IMG/VR virus record: IMGVR_UViG_3300010373_000040
Coordinates: 1 to 64,000 of that record
Strand: one strand, 5' to 3'
Length of the DNA stretch: 64,000 nt
Origin: a virus
Every line of letters begins with the position of its first letter. The stretch's first letter is position 1. The notes beneath the pieces are model-generated. The model saw only the letters and a list, made by a program, of their open reading frames with translations. It was not told the DNA's origin and made no database searches. Position numbers and translations under genes: made by a program. Positions 1-10,160 of this stretch are shown piece by piece.

Positions 1-3000
1 AAGGATCTAGAGACTACTGTAAATGAAGATGTAAAATGGTTTCTTAGTCATATACCTGATGGTAAAGGAGGCTTCTATAATTCTAGAAAAGTATTTCCCG
101 TAGCTATTAAGCTAGTGAATACTATTGACTTCACTAGTCCTCTAAGAAATCAGAATCCTGTAAACTTAGCCAAGAATGATAGATTGAGCTTGTCTCTAGC
201 TAAAGAGATGAGGAATCTGTTTGAACATATAGATCCTACAGTAACAGTTAAACCTAACCCTAACTATAGTTTCTTAGATGGTCAGTTTGCTGTGTATAGT
301 AAAGCTCTTACAAATAACAAACTTAATACTAAAACTCTAGTAAAGGGATATGTACCATTACATGAGAATTATGATTGGGAGAACCTTAGACAGAAAAAAG
401 AGATAGTTTTCTTAAAATGGAATAAGAATAAAATCCCTACATTAGGGGGATATATTGATTACATAGCTGAGTTTACTGGTGAAGATCCTGTAGACATTTA
501 TAAAGCTTATATGCAACAAGAAGCTAAACAAATAGTAGCTGGAGTTGTACAAAGCTTAGGGTCTTATAGAAAAAGAAAGCCTTACAATGTTATATTTAGA
601 AATAATGAGGAAGGAGTACTTACAGCTAGAAATAGAACTAATACTCCAATAGATGCAACAGCTAAGAATAAATCTAATCTTGTAACAGCTTTAATTGATA
701 ATTTTGAAAAGAATCCTAATATTCTTTCTAGTAAGCACACTCCTGAGAGTCTTGGTAAAGCTTTTGGTTTCTCTGATAGCTTACTTAAAGAATTCTTAAA
801 GGAGCCTCAGAGAGAGGGTATATTAAAACATGCTGAGGTAGTATTTAAACATCTTCAACCTTTACTAGATAGCTCTGAGGATATAGTTGCTCAGGATGAA
901 GCTTTCTCTAAAGTAATGTCAGCTCTTAAATCTGATAATGCTATAACTCTATTAGCTGAGGCTATGGCTGAGATTAATGGGGAATTCACTTTGTCTTCTG
1001 TATTAGATGCTGAGGGTAAACAGAATTATTTGTTTGTACCTAGTAGTAATGCTTATGATGTATTAGGAGCTTTGAAAGAAGTTAAAGACATTTCAGAATT
1101 AAAATCTACAAAATATAAAGAACATGCTCTGGACTACCTTACTAAAACAGAAGAAGTGGTGGATGGAGTTAGTTATAATACTTTCTATAGTTTCAATCCT
1201 TATATACATAATCTACAAACCCATAAGATTTATGATGTGGTGGATGCAGATGGTATAGTAGATCAAAGTTTTGGAAATAATAAAGTAACTCAGTATTCAG
1301 AAGAGAAAGATCCTGACTATGTATTAAGAACTTTTAATGCTGGATTCCTAAATAGTCTTGCTACTAAAGGAACTCCCAGGTATGTACAATTTTTATATAC
1401 CAACTCTAACAGACCTACACCACTTGCTGTAGAGATCCCTTTACAGTCTGAAAAGTCTATAGATGAGAGTATTCAAAAAGGTATTGATCAACTTCTAAAT
1501 AAGCTTGATCTTAAATATCTAGAAAATGGTATAGACTCTTATAATAAGAATCCATTCTTAAATATGGGAGCTTTTGAGATAGGTATTCAAAGAGTCTTAA
1601 GATCTAACAAGAAGGGTAAAGCTTTGCTTGAAGAATATAAAGAGAAGGGAAAGCCTGACGCTGTAGTTCAAATTAAAATAGCTATTGTTAATAAAGATCT
1701 CAATTACATTAAATCTTTAATTGAAGATAATAAACTCCCTTTACAGGATAATTTAAATAAAGCTATTACTAAAATCAATGAGATTAATAGTGCAGGTATA
1801 TACAAATTCCCTATAAATAAAGTAGCAGAAGATTTTCAATACACGCCTTGGGTGAATGACAGACCTTCTTATAACTATCCTATACAGACAGATGAGGTTA
1901 TTAGACAGTTCTTATTGAACAATTATATTAACAATATTTTCCTTAACCAGCTTATCATTGGTGACTCTACTATCTATGGAGATGCTAATGGTGTTGTAAA
2001 AAGAATGTCTATTGCTACAGCTCCAGGACAGAAAGGATTCTCTAATCCAATCAATGGTGTGCCTACTGAGGTAGATTTCTTGGTAGCTGAGGATGATGTA
2101 CAAGAAGTGCTAGATGAGATATTTAAAGGTTCTAAAGTAGAAGGAACTACCTATGAGACTACAGATGCTCAGATGTGGCATACTGATAGATTTAGCACAA
2201 TTCTTCAAAATATGTATGGTAGGAGATATGGTCTTAGCTTAGTATCTAAGCCTGTGTATCATAAGACAGATTCTCAAGGTATAACTAGAACTATCAAGAC
2301 CTCTGGGTTAAATCTTGGTTTTACTGAAGGAATGCATAAGGATGTTACAGCTAACTTGCAGGAACTGAATGCTATCTTAAACTCCCACAATGTTATGGGT
2401 ATAGTCCCTAAGTCAGCTAATAAGTCTGGAGGTAACACAGCTAAATTGGGATTACAGACTAGAGACTTTACTACTGAAGAGTTAGCTACTTTATCTGAAC
2501 CAGCTCAGGAGTATTTAAAAGATGTTACTACTATCAATAATGAAACACTAGCTAAAGCCAAAGGGCAACCTTTCTATGGTGAGCTATTGACTTTCAGGAA
2601 CACTCTTAAAACAGGTAAGTTTGATATTCAATATAAAACAGAAGCTAATGTTACAGCTTATGATGCTTCTAAATTCAAATTAGATACCAGATTCCTGAGA
2701 ATGCAATTAAACCCTTCTCATGATCTTAATATGTCTACTAGTAACCCTAGCCAGCTTCAAAGCTTCTTAGGTATCTTGGTGAAGCCTGAAACAGAATCTA
2801 ATGTAGATGCTATCTATAGAGATTATTCTAACCTCTCTCAGATGTATAGAAGAGAGCTGTTAGGAGCTGTACAAACTAGTGGTAGTTTTGATAATTCTAA
2901 ATTAACTAATCTTATTAAAGAGACTTTACAAGCTAAAGGATCTGAGAGGTTAGCTGATGTTATTTCCTACATAGGTATTGATCATCCTTCTGTATATAAG

Positions 3001-5949
3001 AAGGTCCAAACACAACTTAGTTCTATTATAGAGAAAAGAGGTCTTGTCACTAAGTTCAATGGGGGTAAGTTCACATTGATCTCCTCTCACATGTTTTTTA
3101 ATCCTATTACTAAAGATAGATTGAGATACATTGAGGACCCTAAGACAGGTAAAAGGTATGCTGAGGTGTTAGCTCCAGCAGATCTCTTTGATAAAGCCAC
3201 ACAAGCTAAGATTAAGAATGATGAAGAAGTATTACTTCATTCTGAGCAATTAGCTTTCAGGATTCCTTCTACAGAATTACACTCTGCTGTAGTTTTAAAA
3301 GTAGTGGGATTCCATACTAGTGAGAATAACTCCTTAGTGTTACCTCAAGAAATAGTACCTCTGCATGGATCAGATTATGATGTTGATGCTCTATTCTTAA
3401 TTCTTAAAGAGAAAGCTTCTTCCACTATTAAGATAGGAGATATTGAAGTATCTAAAGGTCAGCCTATAGGTTATAACGAGTCTGGTAAATTTATACAGAA
3501 CTATGATAAAACTATTATAGCTCAAAAAGGAGAAGATTCTAAAGAGAATAGAAAACTTGATAACTTGCTCAAAGCTTTCTATAAGAATAGAATCATGTAC
3601 AATATGCTTGAGGTTATTCAGAAAGAGAAGGTTAGAATGAATAACCCTATTAGCATGGATGTTCTTAAAGATCCTTCTACAGAAGGTTCTATGGCTCAAT
3701 ACCTGAGTAATCTAGGAGCGTTAGCAGAATCTGGTAGCCTGGATCTATCTTCATTTAAAGACAACCACACCTCCTATAAATCTAACATGGCTGGTACAGC
3801 TCTTACTGGCATCATGGCTAACAATACTAAAGCTATTGCAGTGCTTACTAGAGCTGGACAACATAAATTTGGCTTGAACTATTTAGGTAAAGAGCTTAAT
3901 ACTTTCTCAGATACTCAGGAAGTATTTGATACTCTAGATGCTTTGGTGAATGCTGCCATTGACAATGTTAAGGAGCAAATCCTATTCAAAGGAAATATCT
4001 CTATTGAAACAGGTAATGTAGTAGCTACTATGGTAGGCTTAGGTTTACCTATGAATGAAGTATTTGGTTTAATAGCTCAACCTGCTGTTAGATTAGTATC
4101 TGCTTATGGTAATTCACAGAAAGGTAAGAGTCAGATCAGAAGTCTTATTTATAGTAGATTAGAGGAATTAGGTGTTAGCACTGGAGACTTCTCTAAAGCT
4201 GTGGAAGAATATGAGATTAACCAGAGTGACCTAGATGATGCTATTGAAGGTCTTCCTATGGGAGCTGATATAGATGTATCTAAATGGGAATATGCTGATC
4301 TTATCTTACAACAAGCGGTATTAAAGAAGTTTGATGAGTTTAGTGTAGTGGGAGCTTTATTAAGAGATACCTCTTCATCTTTAACTATCCTAAGAGAAGC
4401 ACCATCAAACTATGCTGAGATTAAATCCAAACTGGCTACATGGGGTAAAATATTTGGTAAGTCTAATTTAGCCCTTATTCCTGTGGTAGAAGGAGGACAA
4501 GTTACTGATGTAGTTCCTTTCCCTAGTCCAATAGATGATGAACCTATTTTAGAACTATCTCAGTTCTTTGAGAAAAGTCCTTATATTAAAGAAGCTATTA
4601 CTACAATATATAATCATAAGTTGATTAGTGATCAAAGTCCTTTATATAACCCTAAGTTGAATGCTTTTGTAGAATCTTTTAGTGCTAGAAATGGAAAAAA
4701 TATTGGATTGGATGCTCCTGTGGTATTTACGCTTGACAATAAACAAGAGAAACATGAGGAAGCCCTAAGAGAACAAATTCTTAGATTAGCTGTTGCTCAG
4801 ATCTATATGAATGAGGTTAAAAATGATACATTAGAAAAGACCTCTAAAAAAGGTACTAAATATGTAATCAGAAAAGCTGCAGCATTTAAAGAGAAGTTTG
4901 CTCAGGAAGTTAAGTCTATAAAAGAAGCCTATAAGAAGCTCCCCAAAGATGAGCAGAACAATAGGTTTATGGACTACTTGATAGGAGAATATTCTCATAA
5001 GAAAAATATTAGCATTGTAACTTTCAGACAACCTTCTAATTTACAGGAGTCAGATATTTTAGAAATACAAGATGCTTTCACAGATATTTCAAAGTTGAAT
5101 ATTCCAGGAATAGATTTGGAACAGTTTAAGAACAACTTAGTGAAGTATTCAGCTCTTTCTACAGGAATGTCTTTTGGACTAACAGGTTATAGTCAGTTTA
5201 TCCCTGGACAAGCTCTTATAGACAATGCTGAGAAGTTTAAAGGAGCTTTGACTAATATTTCTAATAATCTAGACACCTTGCAGCTTCCTATAGTTATGAT
5301 GCTGGCTAAGAGTAAGCCAGAGGTATTCAAATCTGTAAGAAGCAAGCTGTTAGATAGAGCTGAAAAAGATGAAAAAGGTTTCCAAAAGGTTAAACCTGGG
5401 AAAGCAATTCTTACTAATGGAGCTATTGCTGAATATGATATTTTAATCCCTAAGTTAAATATTGATCCTGAAGATGCTGAAAAGTATGATCTTCTTACAG
5501 AGCCTACAGGGATAGTAAATTTCATAACAGGTAAGTATTCAGCTCCTTATATTTTACTAGGAGAAACTGATACAGGGTTTGCTTATAGAAGATTATTCCC
5601 TACTAGTTCTGTAGCTGATTTTGACTTTAATGTTGATGATTATTTGGATAATCCTTTACAGTTAGAGAGTGCTTTTGATCCTAGAGTGAGAGAGTTATTT
5701 ACTTACTCCTTAGAAGAAGCAGGGCCTATAATTACAGCTAAAGATGTTAGTGTTTATAATGTGGGAGATGTAATCACTCTAACCAACTCTTCTGATTATT
5801 TCAGAGAGAACTCCATAAGAGTTATTATTGACTCAATCTCACCTTTAGAGAATACTAATAAGATTACGGTGAGTTATACAAAAGGTACTCAGAACTTGAA
5901 TACTGCTGAGAAATTAGATAAGTTTAAGAAACAATTTAAAGTCTGCTAG
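1..5949 (+). CDS. Virion RNA polymerase-like giant protein (5' end outside window)
   Basis: The frame is open from base 1, so the start lies upstream; the GTG at 115 is internal. At least 1982 residues are visible. The key sign is the motif SDYDVDAL, with DYDVD encoded at 3373-3387. It matches the DxDxD metal-binding motif of the crAss-like phage RNA polymerases (DFDID in phi14:2 gp66), which are related to eukaryotic-type RNA-dependent polymerases and multisubunit RNAPs. In that family the protein is packaged in the virion, injected, and transcribes early genes. The stop TAG directly abuts the ATG of the next giant gene (TAGATG) in the same frame. Size, motif and neighbour all fit; the N-terminal domains cannot be judged here. 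Confidence 0.85.
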   Translation, partial: KDLETTVNEDVKWFLSHIPDGKGGFYNSRKVFPVAIKLVNTIDFTSPLRNQNPVNLAKNDRLSLSLAKEMRNLFEHIDPTVTVKPNPNYSFLDGQFAVYSKALTNNKLNTKTLVKGYVPLHENYDWENLRQKKEIVFLKWNKNKIPTLGGYIDYIAEFTGEDPVDIYKAYMQQEAKQIVAGVVQSLGSYRKRKPYNVIFRNNEEGVLTARNRTNTPIDATAKNKSNLVTALIDNFEKNPNILSSKHTPESLGKAFGFSDSLLKEFLKEPQREGILKHAEVVFKHLQPLLDSSEDIVAQDEAFSKVMSALKSDNAITLLAEAMAEINGEFTLSSVLDAEGKQNYLFVPSSNAYDVLGALKEVKDISELKSTKYKEHALDYLTKTEEVVDGVSYNTFYSFNPYIHNLQTHKIYDVVDADGIVDQSFGNNKVTQYSEEKDPDYVLRTFNAGFLNSLATKGTPRYVQFLYTNSNRPTPLAVEIPLQSEKSIDESIQKGIDQLLNKLDLKYLENGIDSYNKNPFLNMGAFEIGIQRVLRSNKKGKALLEEYKEKGKPDAVVQIKIAIVNKDLNYIKSLIEDNKLPLQDNLNKAITKINEINSAGIYKFPINKVAEDFQYTPWVNDRPSYNYPIQTDEVIRQFLLNNYINNIFLNQLIIGDSTIYGDANGVVKRMSIATAPGQKGFSNPINGVPTEVDFLVAEDDVQEVLDEIFKGSKVEGTTYETTDAQMWHTDRFSTILQNMYGRRYGLSLVSKPVYHKTDSQGITRTIKTSGLNLGFTEGMHKDVTANLQELNAILNSHNVMGIVPKSANKSGGNTAKLGLQTRDFTTEELATLSEPAQEYLKDVTTINNETLAKAKGQPFYGELLTFRNTLKTGKFDIQYKTEANVTAYDASKFKLDTRFLRMQLNPSHDLNMSTSNPSQLQSFLGILVKPETESNVDAIYRDYSNLSQMYRRELLGAVQTSGSFDNSKLTNLIKETLQAKGSERLADVISYIGIDHPSVYKKVQTQLSSIIEKRGLVTKFNGGKFTLISSHMFFNPITKDRLRYIEDPKTGKRYAEVLAPADLFDKATQAKIKNDEEVLLHSEQLAFRIPSTELHSAVVLKVVGFHTSENNSLVLPQEIVPLHGSDYDVDALFLILKEKASSTIKIGDIEVSKGQPIGYNESGKFIQNYDKTIIAQKGEDSKENRKLDNLLKAFYKNRIMYNMLEVIQKEKVRMNNPISMDVLKDPSTEGSMAQYLSNLGALAESGSLDLSSFKDNHTSYKSNMAGTALTGIMANNTKAIAVLTRAGQHKFGLNYLGKELNTFSDTQEVFDTLDALVNAAIDNVKEQILFKGNISIETGNVVATMVGLGLPMNEVFGLIAQPAVRLVSAYGNSQKGKSQIRSLIYSRLEELGVSTGDFSKAVEEYEINQSDLDDAIEGLPMGADIDVSKWEYADLILQQAVLKKFDEFSVVGALLRDTSSSLTILREAPSNYAEIKSKLATWGKIFGKSNLALIPVVEGGQVTDVVPFPSPIDDEPILELSQFFEKSPYIKEAITTIYNHKLISDQSPLYNPKLNAFVESFSARNGKNIGLDAPVVFTLDNKQEKHEEALREQILRLAVAQIYMNEVKNDTLEKTSKKGTKYVIRKAAAFKEKFAQEVKSIKEAYKKLPKDEQNNRFMDYLIGEYSHKKNISIVTFRQPSNLQESDILEIQDAFTDISKLNIPGIDLEQFKNNLVKYSALSTGMSFGLTGYSQFIPGQALIDNAEKFKGALTNISNNLDTLQLPIVMMLAKSKPEVFKSVRSKLLDRAEKDEKGFQKVKPGKAILTNGAIAEYDILIPKLNIDPEDAEKYDLLTEPTGIVNFITGKYSAPYILLGETDTGFAYRRLFPTSSVADFDFNVDDYLDNPLQLESAFDPRVRELFTYSLEEAGPIITAKDVSVYNVGDVITLTNSSDYFRENSIRVIIDSISPLENTNKITVSYTKGTQNLNTAEKLDKFKKQFKVC

Positions 5950-8900
5950 ATGAATTGCTCAATATCCCCTGTTAATCCATTTACAAATAAGGATAGTACG
6001 CTATTCAAAGAACTACTCTATAAATATGGGGATAGACAACAGGCTTTACTTAAATATGGGGATTATCTCAATAATAACCCTGAGTTATTTAAAGGGGAGA
6101 ATGAGCCAATGTTATCTCATTTTGAAAGCTTAGAGAGAGAAGTCCCTGTAGATATTAAAGAAGGCCCCATAAATGAAGCAAACTCTAATCCTTATATAGA
6201 GGCTGTTGAACAACAATCATTAATGTACTCCTATAATGATGAAACTAAAGAATATAAAGACTTCTCAAGTGGTAAAACTCCTAACAGAGTTACTTCTGTG
6301 GTTCAGTATTTTACTGGCAGGGAGCCTAAGCTTATAGTTACAGATGAAGAAATAGCAGCTAAACAAGCTGATAAACTCTGGAATGGTTATGATAAAACAG
6401 AGAAGCTTCTCATAGATAATAAAGAAGTCACCTATGATCAGTATGTAGCTAATACAGCTAAAAATATGAAATTAGGTGTTATTAAAGGTAATGCTATCCA
6501 TAGCTGGTTACAATATGCTGCCTCCAAAGACCCTAGATTTGAACAGAAAGCTTTAGAATATGAAGCTCAGACTATAGGATATGGGTTAGGTGGGGCAGCT
6601 ATTGATTATTCTTGGGCTAGGTCCTATGCTAGTACTATCTTTAAGAATGCTGGAATAGCTTTAAAACCATTTGGTGCTTTACAAGCTGATGTTATAAAGC
6701 CAGAGGTAGTTATAGGGAATAACATCATCAACATGTCCGGTACTGCTGATATGGTAGTCTATCATGATGATAACACTGTTTCCATTGTAGATTGGAAAAC
6801 TGGTTCTGGCTTCACTAACTCTACTACAGATAAACTGATCTCTTTTGGTTTACAGAGTAGATTAATTACAGACTCTCCTAAGAATAGAGCTAAACTGCAG
6901 ATTGCTCTGTATGCTTTCATGCTAAAGCTTAATAACCCTGACATGCAATTTAAGAATCTAAAGGTAGCCCATATACCAGATTCTCATACTGCAGGGAGAG
7001 CCTTTGTAGATGCTGATGTGGATATGGATAACTACATCCCTATGATAGAAGCTCTATTTAAGGATAAGAAGTTTTTAGAAATAGCCGGATTATCTACAGA
7101 TACATTAAAGAAGATAAAAGAAGCGTCTCCTAGAGCGTTTGTAGTAGGGGATTATCAAAGTACAACTGCTACAGCTTACTCAGACCTCCTTCAAAAGGGT
7201 GCTGGACCTGCTACAATGTCTAAAATAGCAGATATTAACTATTTATCTAATAAAAAAGAGATTGAAGGTTCTTTATCTAAAGAGGAACAGAAAGTTTTAG
7301 CAAAAGCTACTCAGGACCTATTAGATATGGAGAACATTCTAGGGATTAAACTACCTAGAGAGATCCCTGCTGATTATGAGATTGGTTTGATCACTAAGCT
7401 TACAGGTACTTATATGGATACTAATAATCCATATTTGAAGTTGTTGAAAGTTCTACAGGATCAGAGAATGGATAAGGCTGTTCAGAATTATACTAAGATA
7501 GAACAGAAGTTTGAACAACTTCTCCAGGATGTTAGACAAGAGCATGGTGATAATAAAGTAGGTAAGACATTAGGCAGATTTAATTTTGACAGTAATCCTG
7601 CTTTCTGGGATTGGGCCTATAATGAAGTAAGGGATGAGGAAGGTAATTATTCTAAAACTCTTATTACTGATGAAGATGTAGCTTTATGGAATAACCTATC
7701 AGCTTCTCAGAAAGCTCTTCTAACCTATGTAAATAAAACTCAGGAAAAGGTATTTACAGATCCTAACAGCCATTTAAATAAAATAGTCTATAAGGAGAAT
7801 GGTGAGAGCTACACAGCTTTAGATTGGTACAACCTCCAGACTAATCAGAGAAAGTTAGGTTTTAAATATCAGAAAGGGTGGTTTCCTAAAACCATGATGA
7901 CAGAGGCTGAGGTTAACAGAAAGAATGGTGGAAGATTGAAAATAGCTAACTTGAAAGAGAAAGTTAAAATGATGCTAACTGACTTTGTGGAAACAAACTA
8001 CGAAGGAATTAATCAGTATGGTATACCTTTAAAATACATAGGTTCTTCTGAAGTCCAGAAGTCAGGTAACTACTCCTCTAACTTAGAGCAGTCTTTTTTG
8101 ACCTTCATGAAACAGATTACCTTGAAAGAGCAATTGGATGATATTTACTCCCTGGCTCAAGGTATTAAAGCTATTCATGTTATTTCTGAGAATAAGAATC
8201 AGAATGTGCTGTTTAAACAGACTTTGGAGTTTATTGATGATAGAGTATTAGCCGATTTAGTAGGTAGAGCGCACAAAGATGTCTTATTTAGAATCCCATT
8301 TGTAATGAATAAAAATGGTGATAAGCTAGATGTCTATAAACTAATGGCTTTTATTAAGAAGATGGTTACCCTTAAAATAATGGGTTTTCAGCTATTCAGA
8401 GGTGCTAAAAACGGTATTTTTGCTACAATGGTTAACTATAGAAATGGTAGGGTTAACTGGATAGCTTCTAAATTTGATGGTATAGATGGAGATGAAATGT
8501 CCTACACTCCAGGAGATCTAGCTAAGGCAAATGCTTTAGTGTCTGCCTATATGGGTAAGACTATTCAAGGTACTCACAGGAATGATAAAATCTGGCATTT
8601 AGCTAAACAATCTAGATACCTTACTCATGACATTATACATAAGTCAGAATCCACTTATTTGAGTAAAAATAATGGTAGTGCTATGGATAAAGCTCTATCA
8701 TTTTACTCAATACCTGAGGAATGGAATTCCCTATCTGTGATGGTGGCTCAATTACTTCACATGAAGACTAAAGATGGGAAATCTGTCTTTGACCAATATG
8801 AGGTAGTAGATGGACAACTTATCTGGAATGGTGGAGTAAGAGGCTACACAGAAAATGCTGTTGGGGAAAAAGTACCTCTTAGAGGATTAAATTCTTTAGA

Positions 8901-9672
8901 ATTTGGTAAGATGAGAAGAGTCTATGAGAAATTACATGGACAATATAGACAGGATGAGAAATCTACTGCCGAACTATACTTCTTAGGGAACCTAATGATG
9001 ATGTTTGCTAGACATGTTCCTACCTACTTTAGAAACAACTTTGGGGAACCTACTATTGATACTTACCAAGGATCTTATAGAAAAAAGGGTACAATCAAGA
9101 CTGTAAATGAATTAGGAGAAGAGCAGGAAGATGATGTCTATGAGTGGATTGAACAAGTAAATAGAGGTAGATATAGACTATTATGGCAGTGGGCTAGAGG
9201 AATTAGAAGTGCTAGTGAATGGTCAGATTTAGAGAGAAGAGGAGCTGTTGAAGCTGGTTATACAGCATTCTCATCCTTAGTATTTGCTACTCTATCAGCT
9301 CTATTTATAGGACTAGTATTTGATGACGATGATGAAGATTCTCCACAAGCTAAGTTATTAAGTGGTTTAGTGAGAGATTTTGCTTCACCTATTAATCCAA
9401 CAGCTTCTTTAGGTATTACTGCAGGAGGAAAAGGTGCTGGAAACTTAGTTACAGGTGAAATAGGGAAGCTTTTTGGAAATATTACAGATTTAGCTTGGGC
9501 TTATCCTGGCTATAAACTAGGTATTTTAACAGAGAAGCAAGCTATGACTAATGATGGTCTTTATAAAGGTCAGAAATCACTTATGAATAATCTTCCTTTA
9601 GTTGGTACTACTGTACAGTTAAACCAGTTTATGCAGAACGATGGAGATAGAAATATATTCTTTGATGAATAG
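5950..9672 (+). CDS. Giant virion (cargo-type) protein with embedded PD-(D/E)XK nuclease domain
   Basis: 1240 residues. Residues about 114-285 look like a RecB/Cas4-type nuclease fold: VTSVVQ near 114, GNAIHSWLQ near 180, then GTADMVV (D267) and IVDWKTG (D281, K283), giving the D-x13-DxK active-site pattern. The rest is not recognised; it is rich in charged helices. Near the C-terminus a hydrophobic stretch (SLVFATLSALFIGLVF) is followed by DDDDED, a possible membrane-active segment. Giant genes beside the RNA polymerase in crAss-like phages encode virion or cargo proteins, so an injected nuclease is plausible. The stand-alone protein encoded at 52899-53705 shares the same motif order. The start ATG touches the upstream TAG, suggesting reinitiation. 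Confidence 0.7.
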   Translation: MNCSISPVNPFTNKDSTLFKELLYKYGDRQQALLKYGDYLNNNPELFKGENEPMLSHFESLEREVPVDIKEGPINEANSNPYIEAVEQQSLMYSYNDETKEYKDFSSGKTPNRVTSVVQYFTGREPKLIVTDEEIAAKQADKLWNGYDKTEKLLIDNKEVTYDQYVANTAKNMKLGVIKGNAIHSWLQYAASKDPRFEQKALEYEAQTIGYGLGGAAIDYSWARSYASTIFKNAGIALKPFGALQADVIKPEVVIGNNIINMSGTADMVVYHDDNTVSIVDWKTGSGFTNSTTDKLISFGLQSRLITDSPKNRAKLQIALYAFMLKLNNPDMQFKNLKVAHIPDSHTAGRAFVDADVDMDNYIPMIEALFKDKKFLEIAGLSTDTLKKIKEASPRAFVVGDYQSTTATAYSDLLQKGAGPATMSKIADINYLSNKKEIEGSLSKEEQKVLAKATQDLLDMENILGIKLPREIPADYEIGLITKLTGTYMDTNNPYLKLLKVLQDQRMDKAVQNYTKIEQKFEQLLQDVRQEHGDNKVGKTLGRFNFDSNPAFWDWAYNEVRDEEGNYSKTLITDEDVALWNNLSASQKALLTYVNKTQEKVFTDPNSHLNKIVYKENGESYTALDWYNLQTNQRKLGFKYQKGWFPKTMMTEAEVNRKNGGRLKIANLKEKVKMMLTDFVETNYEGINQYGIPLKYIGSSEVQKSGNYSSNLEQSFLTFMKQITLKEQLDDIYSLAQGIKAIHVISENKNQNVLFKQTLEFIDDRVLADLVGRAHKDVLFRIPFVMNKNGDKLDVYKLMAFIKKMVTLKIMGFQLFRGAKNGIFATMVNYRNGRVNWIASKFDGIDGDEMSYTPGDLAKANALVSAYMGKTIQGTHRNDKIWHLAKQSRYLTHDIIHKSESTYLSKNNGSAMDKALSFYSIPEEWNSLSVMVAQLLHMKTKDGKSVFDQYEVVDGQLIWNGGVRGYTENAVGEKVPLRGLNSLEFGKMRRVYEKLHGQYRQDEKSTAELYFLGNLMMMFARHVPTYFRNNFGEPTIDTYQGSYRKKGTIKTVNELGEEQEDDVYEWIEQVNRGRYRLLWQWARGIRSASEWSDLERRGAVEAGYTAFSSLVFATLSALFIGLVFDDDDEDSPQAKLLSGLVRDFASPINPTASLGITAGGKGAGNLVTGEIGKLFGNITDLAWAYPGYKLGILTEKQAMTNDGLYKGQKSLMNNLPLVGTTVQLNQFMQNDGDRNIFFDE

Positions 9673-10111
9673 CTAATACCGATTATACCCTAGATTAATA
9701 GATTAGAAGTTGGAAGGTAAAAAGAAGTTAACCCCCTTACCCCCTTAATAAGAGAGTTAACTTCAATCATACCCTGAGTTAATGAGTTATTATTGGTGAG
9801 GCTCTAAAAGGAAAAAGTTAATCCGTGCTTTAGATTTAAATGTTGCAAACCCTTATGTCAGGTGGGCTATCTGATTTGTCGTAAAAGAGAGCTAGGCCCC
9901 AGTCCGCATACAAATCTTCTTAATTTACCAAAGGGCCAAGAAAGCAAAATGCCCTGAAAGGTGGGACTTCCAAGGCATCTGCTAAGTGAGTTTTTAGGCT
10001 CAAATGATAATGTTTTTGAATGTCCCACCATCCTATGCTACAAAACTAATAAAAAGTATTAAGAATACAAATATTAATAGTAAAAGATTTAAGATAATAA
10101 GTAATTGGAAA
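9673..10111 (+). other. Gene-free structured region, possible ncRNA or long UTR
   Basis: No credible ORF is seen on either strand. Visible structure: a perfect 9-bp inverted repeat GAAGTTAAC/GTTAACTTC (9724-9732 with 9756-9764); an imperfect direct repeat of about 24 bases built on ATACCCT plus TTAAT (9682-9705 and 9766-9789); a perfect 8-bp closing stem GGTGGGAC/GTCCCACC (9960-9967 with 10022-10029); and a smaller AGGGC/GCCCT pairing inside 9932-9955. It lies between the giant virion genes and the tail genes and ends in a terminator. No intron, tRNA or known riboswitch signature was recognised. Confidence 0.5.
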
Positions 10112-10137
10112 GGGGTGTTTTAAAGACACCCTTTTTT
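10112..10137 (+). terminator. Rho-independent terminator
   Basis: GGGTGT pairs with ACACCC (extended by GU and AT pairs) around a very small loop, followed directly by six T residues (10132-10137). It ends the gene-free region before the tail gene at 10161. Confidence 0.8.
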
Positions 10138-10160
10138 GTGAGATATAAGTATATTTGTTC

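Noticed and set aside
115-117. GTG as start of the polymerase gene
   Set aside because: The same frame is open back to base 1 without a stop, so the real start is upstream of the window.
10150-10157. TATATTTG as promoter for the tail gene at 10161
   Set aside because: It is only three bases before the ATG and lacks a TTTG element at the right spacing; a start site would fall inside the gene.
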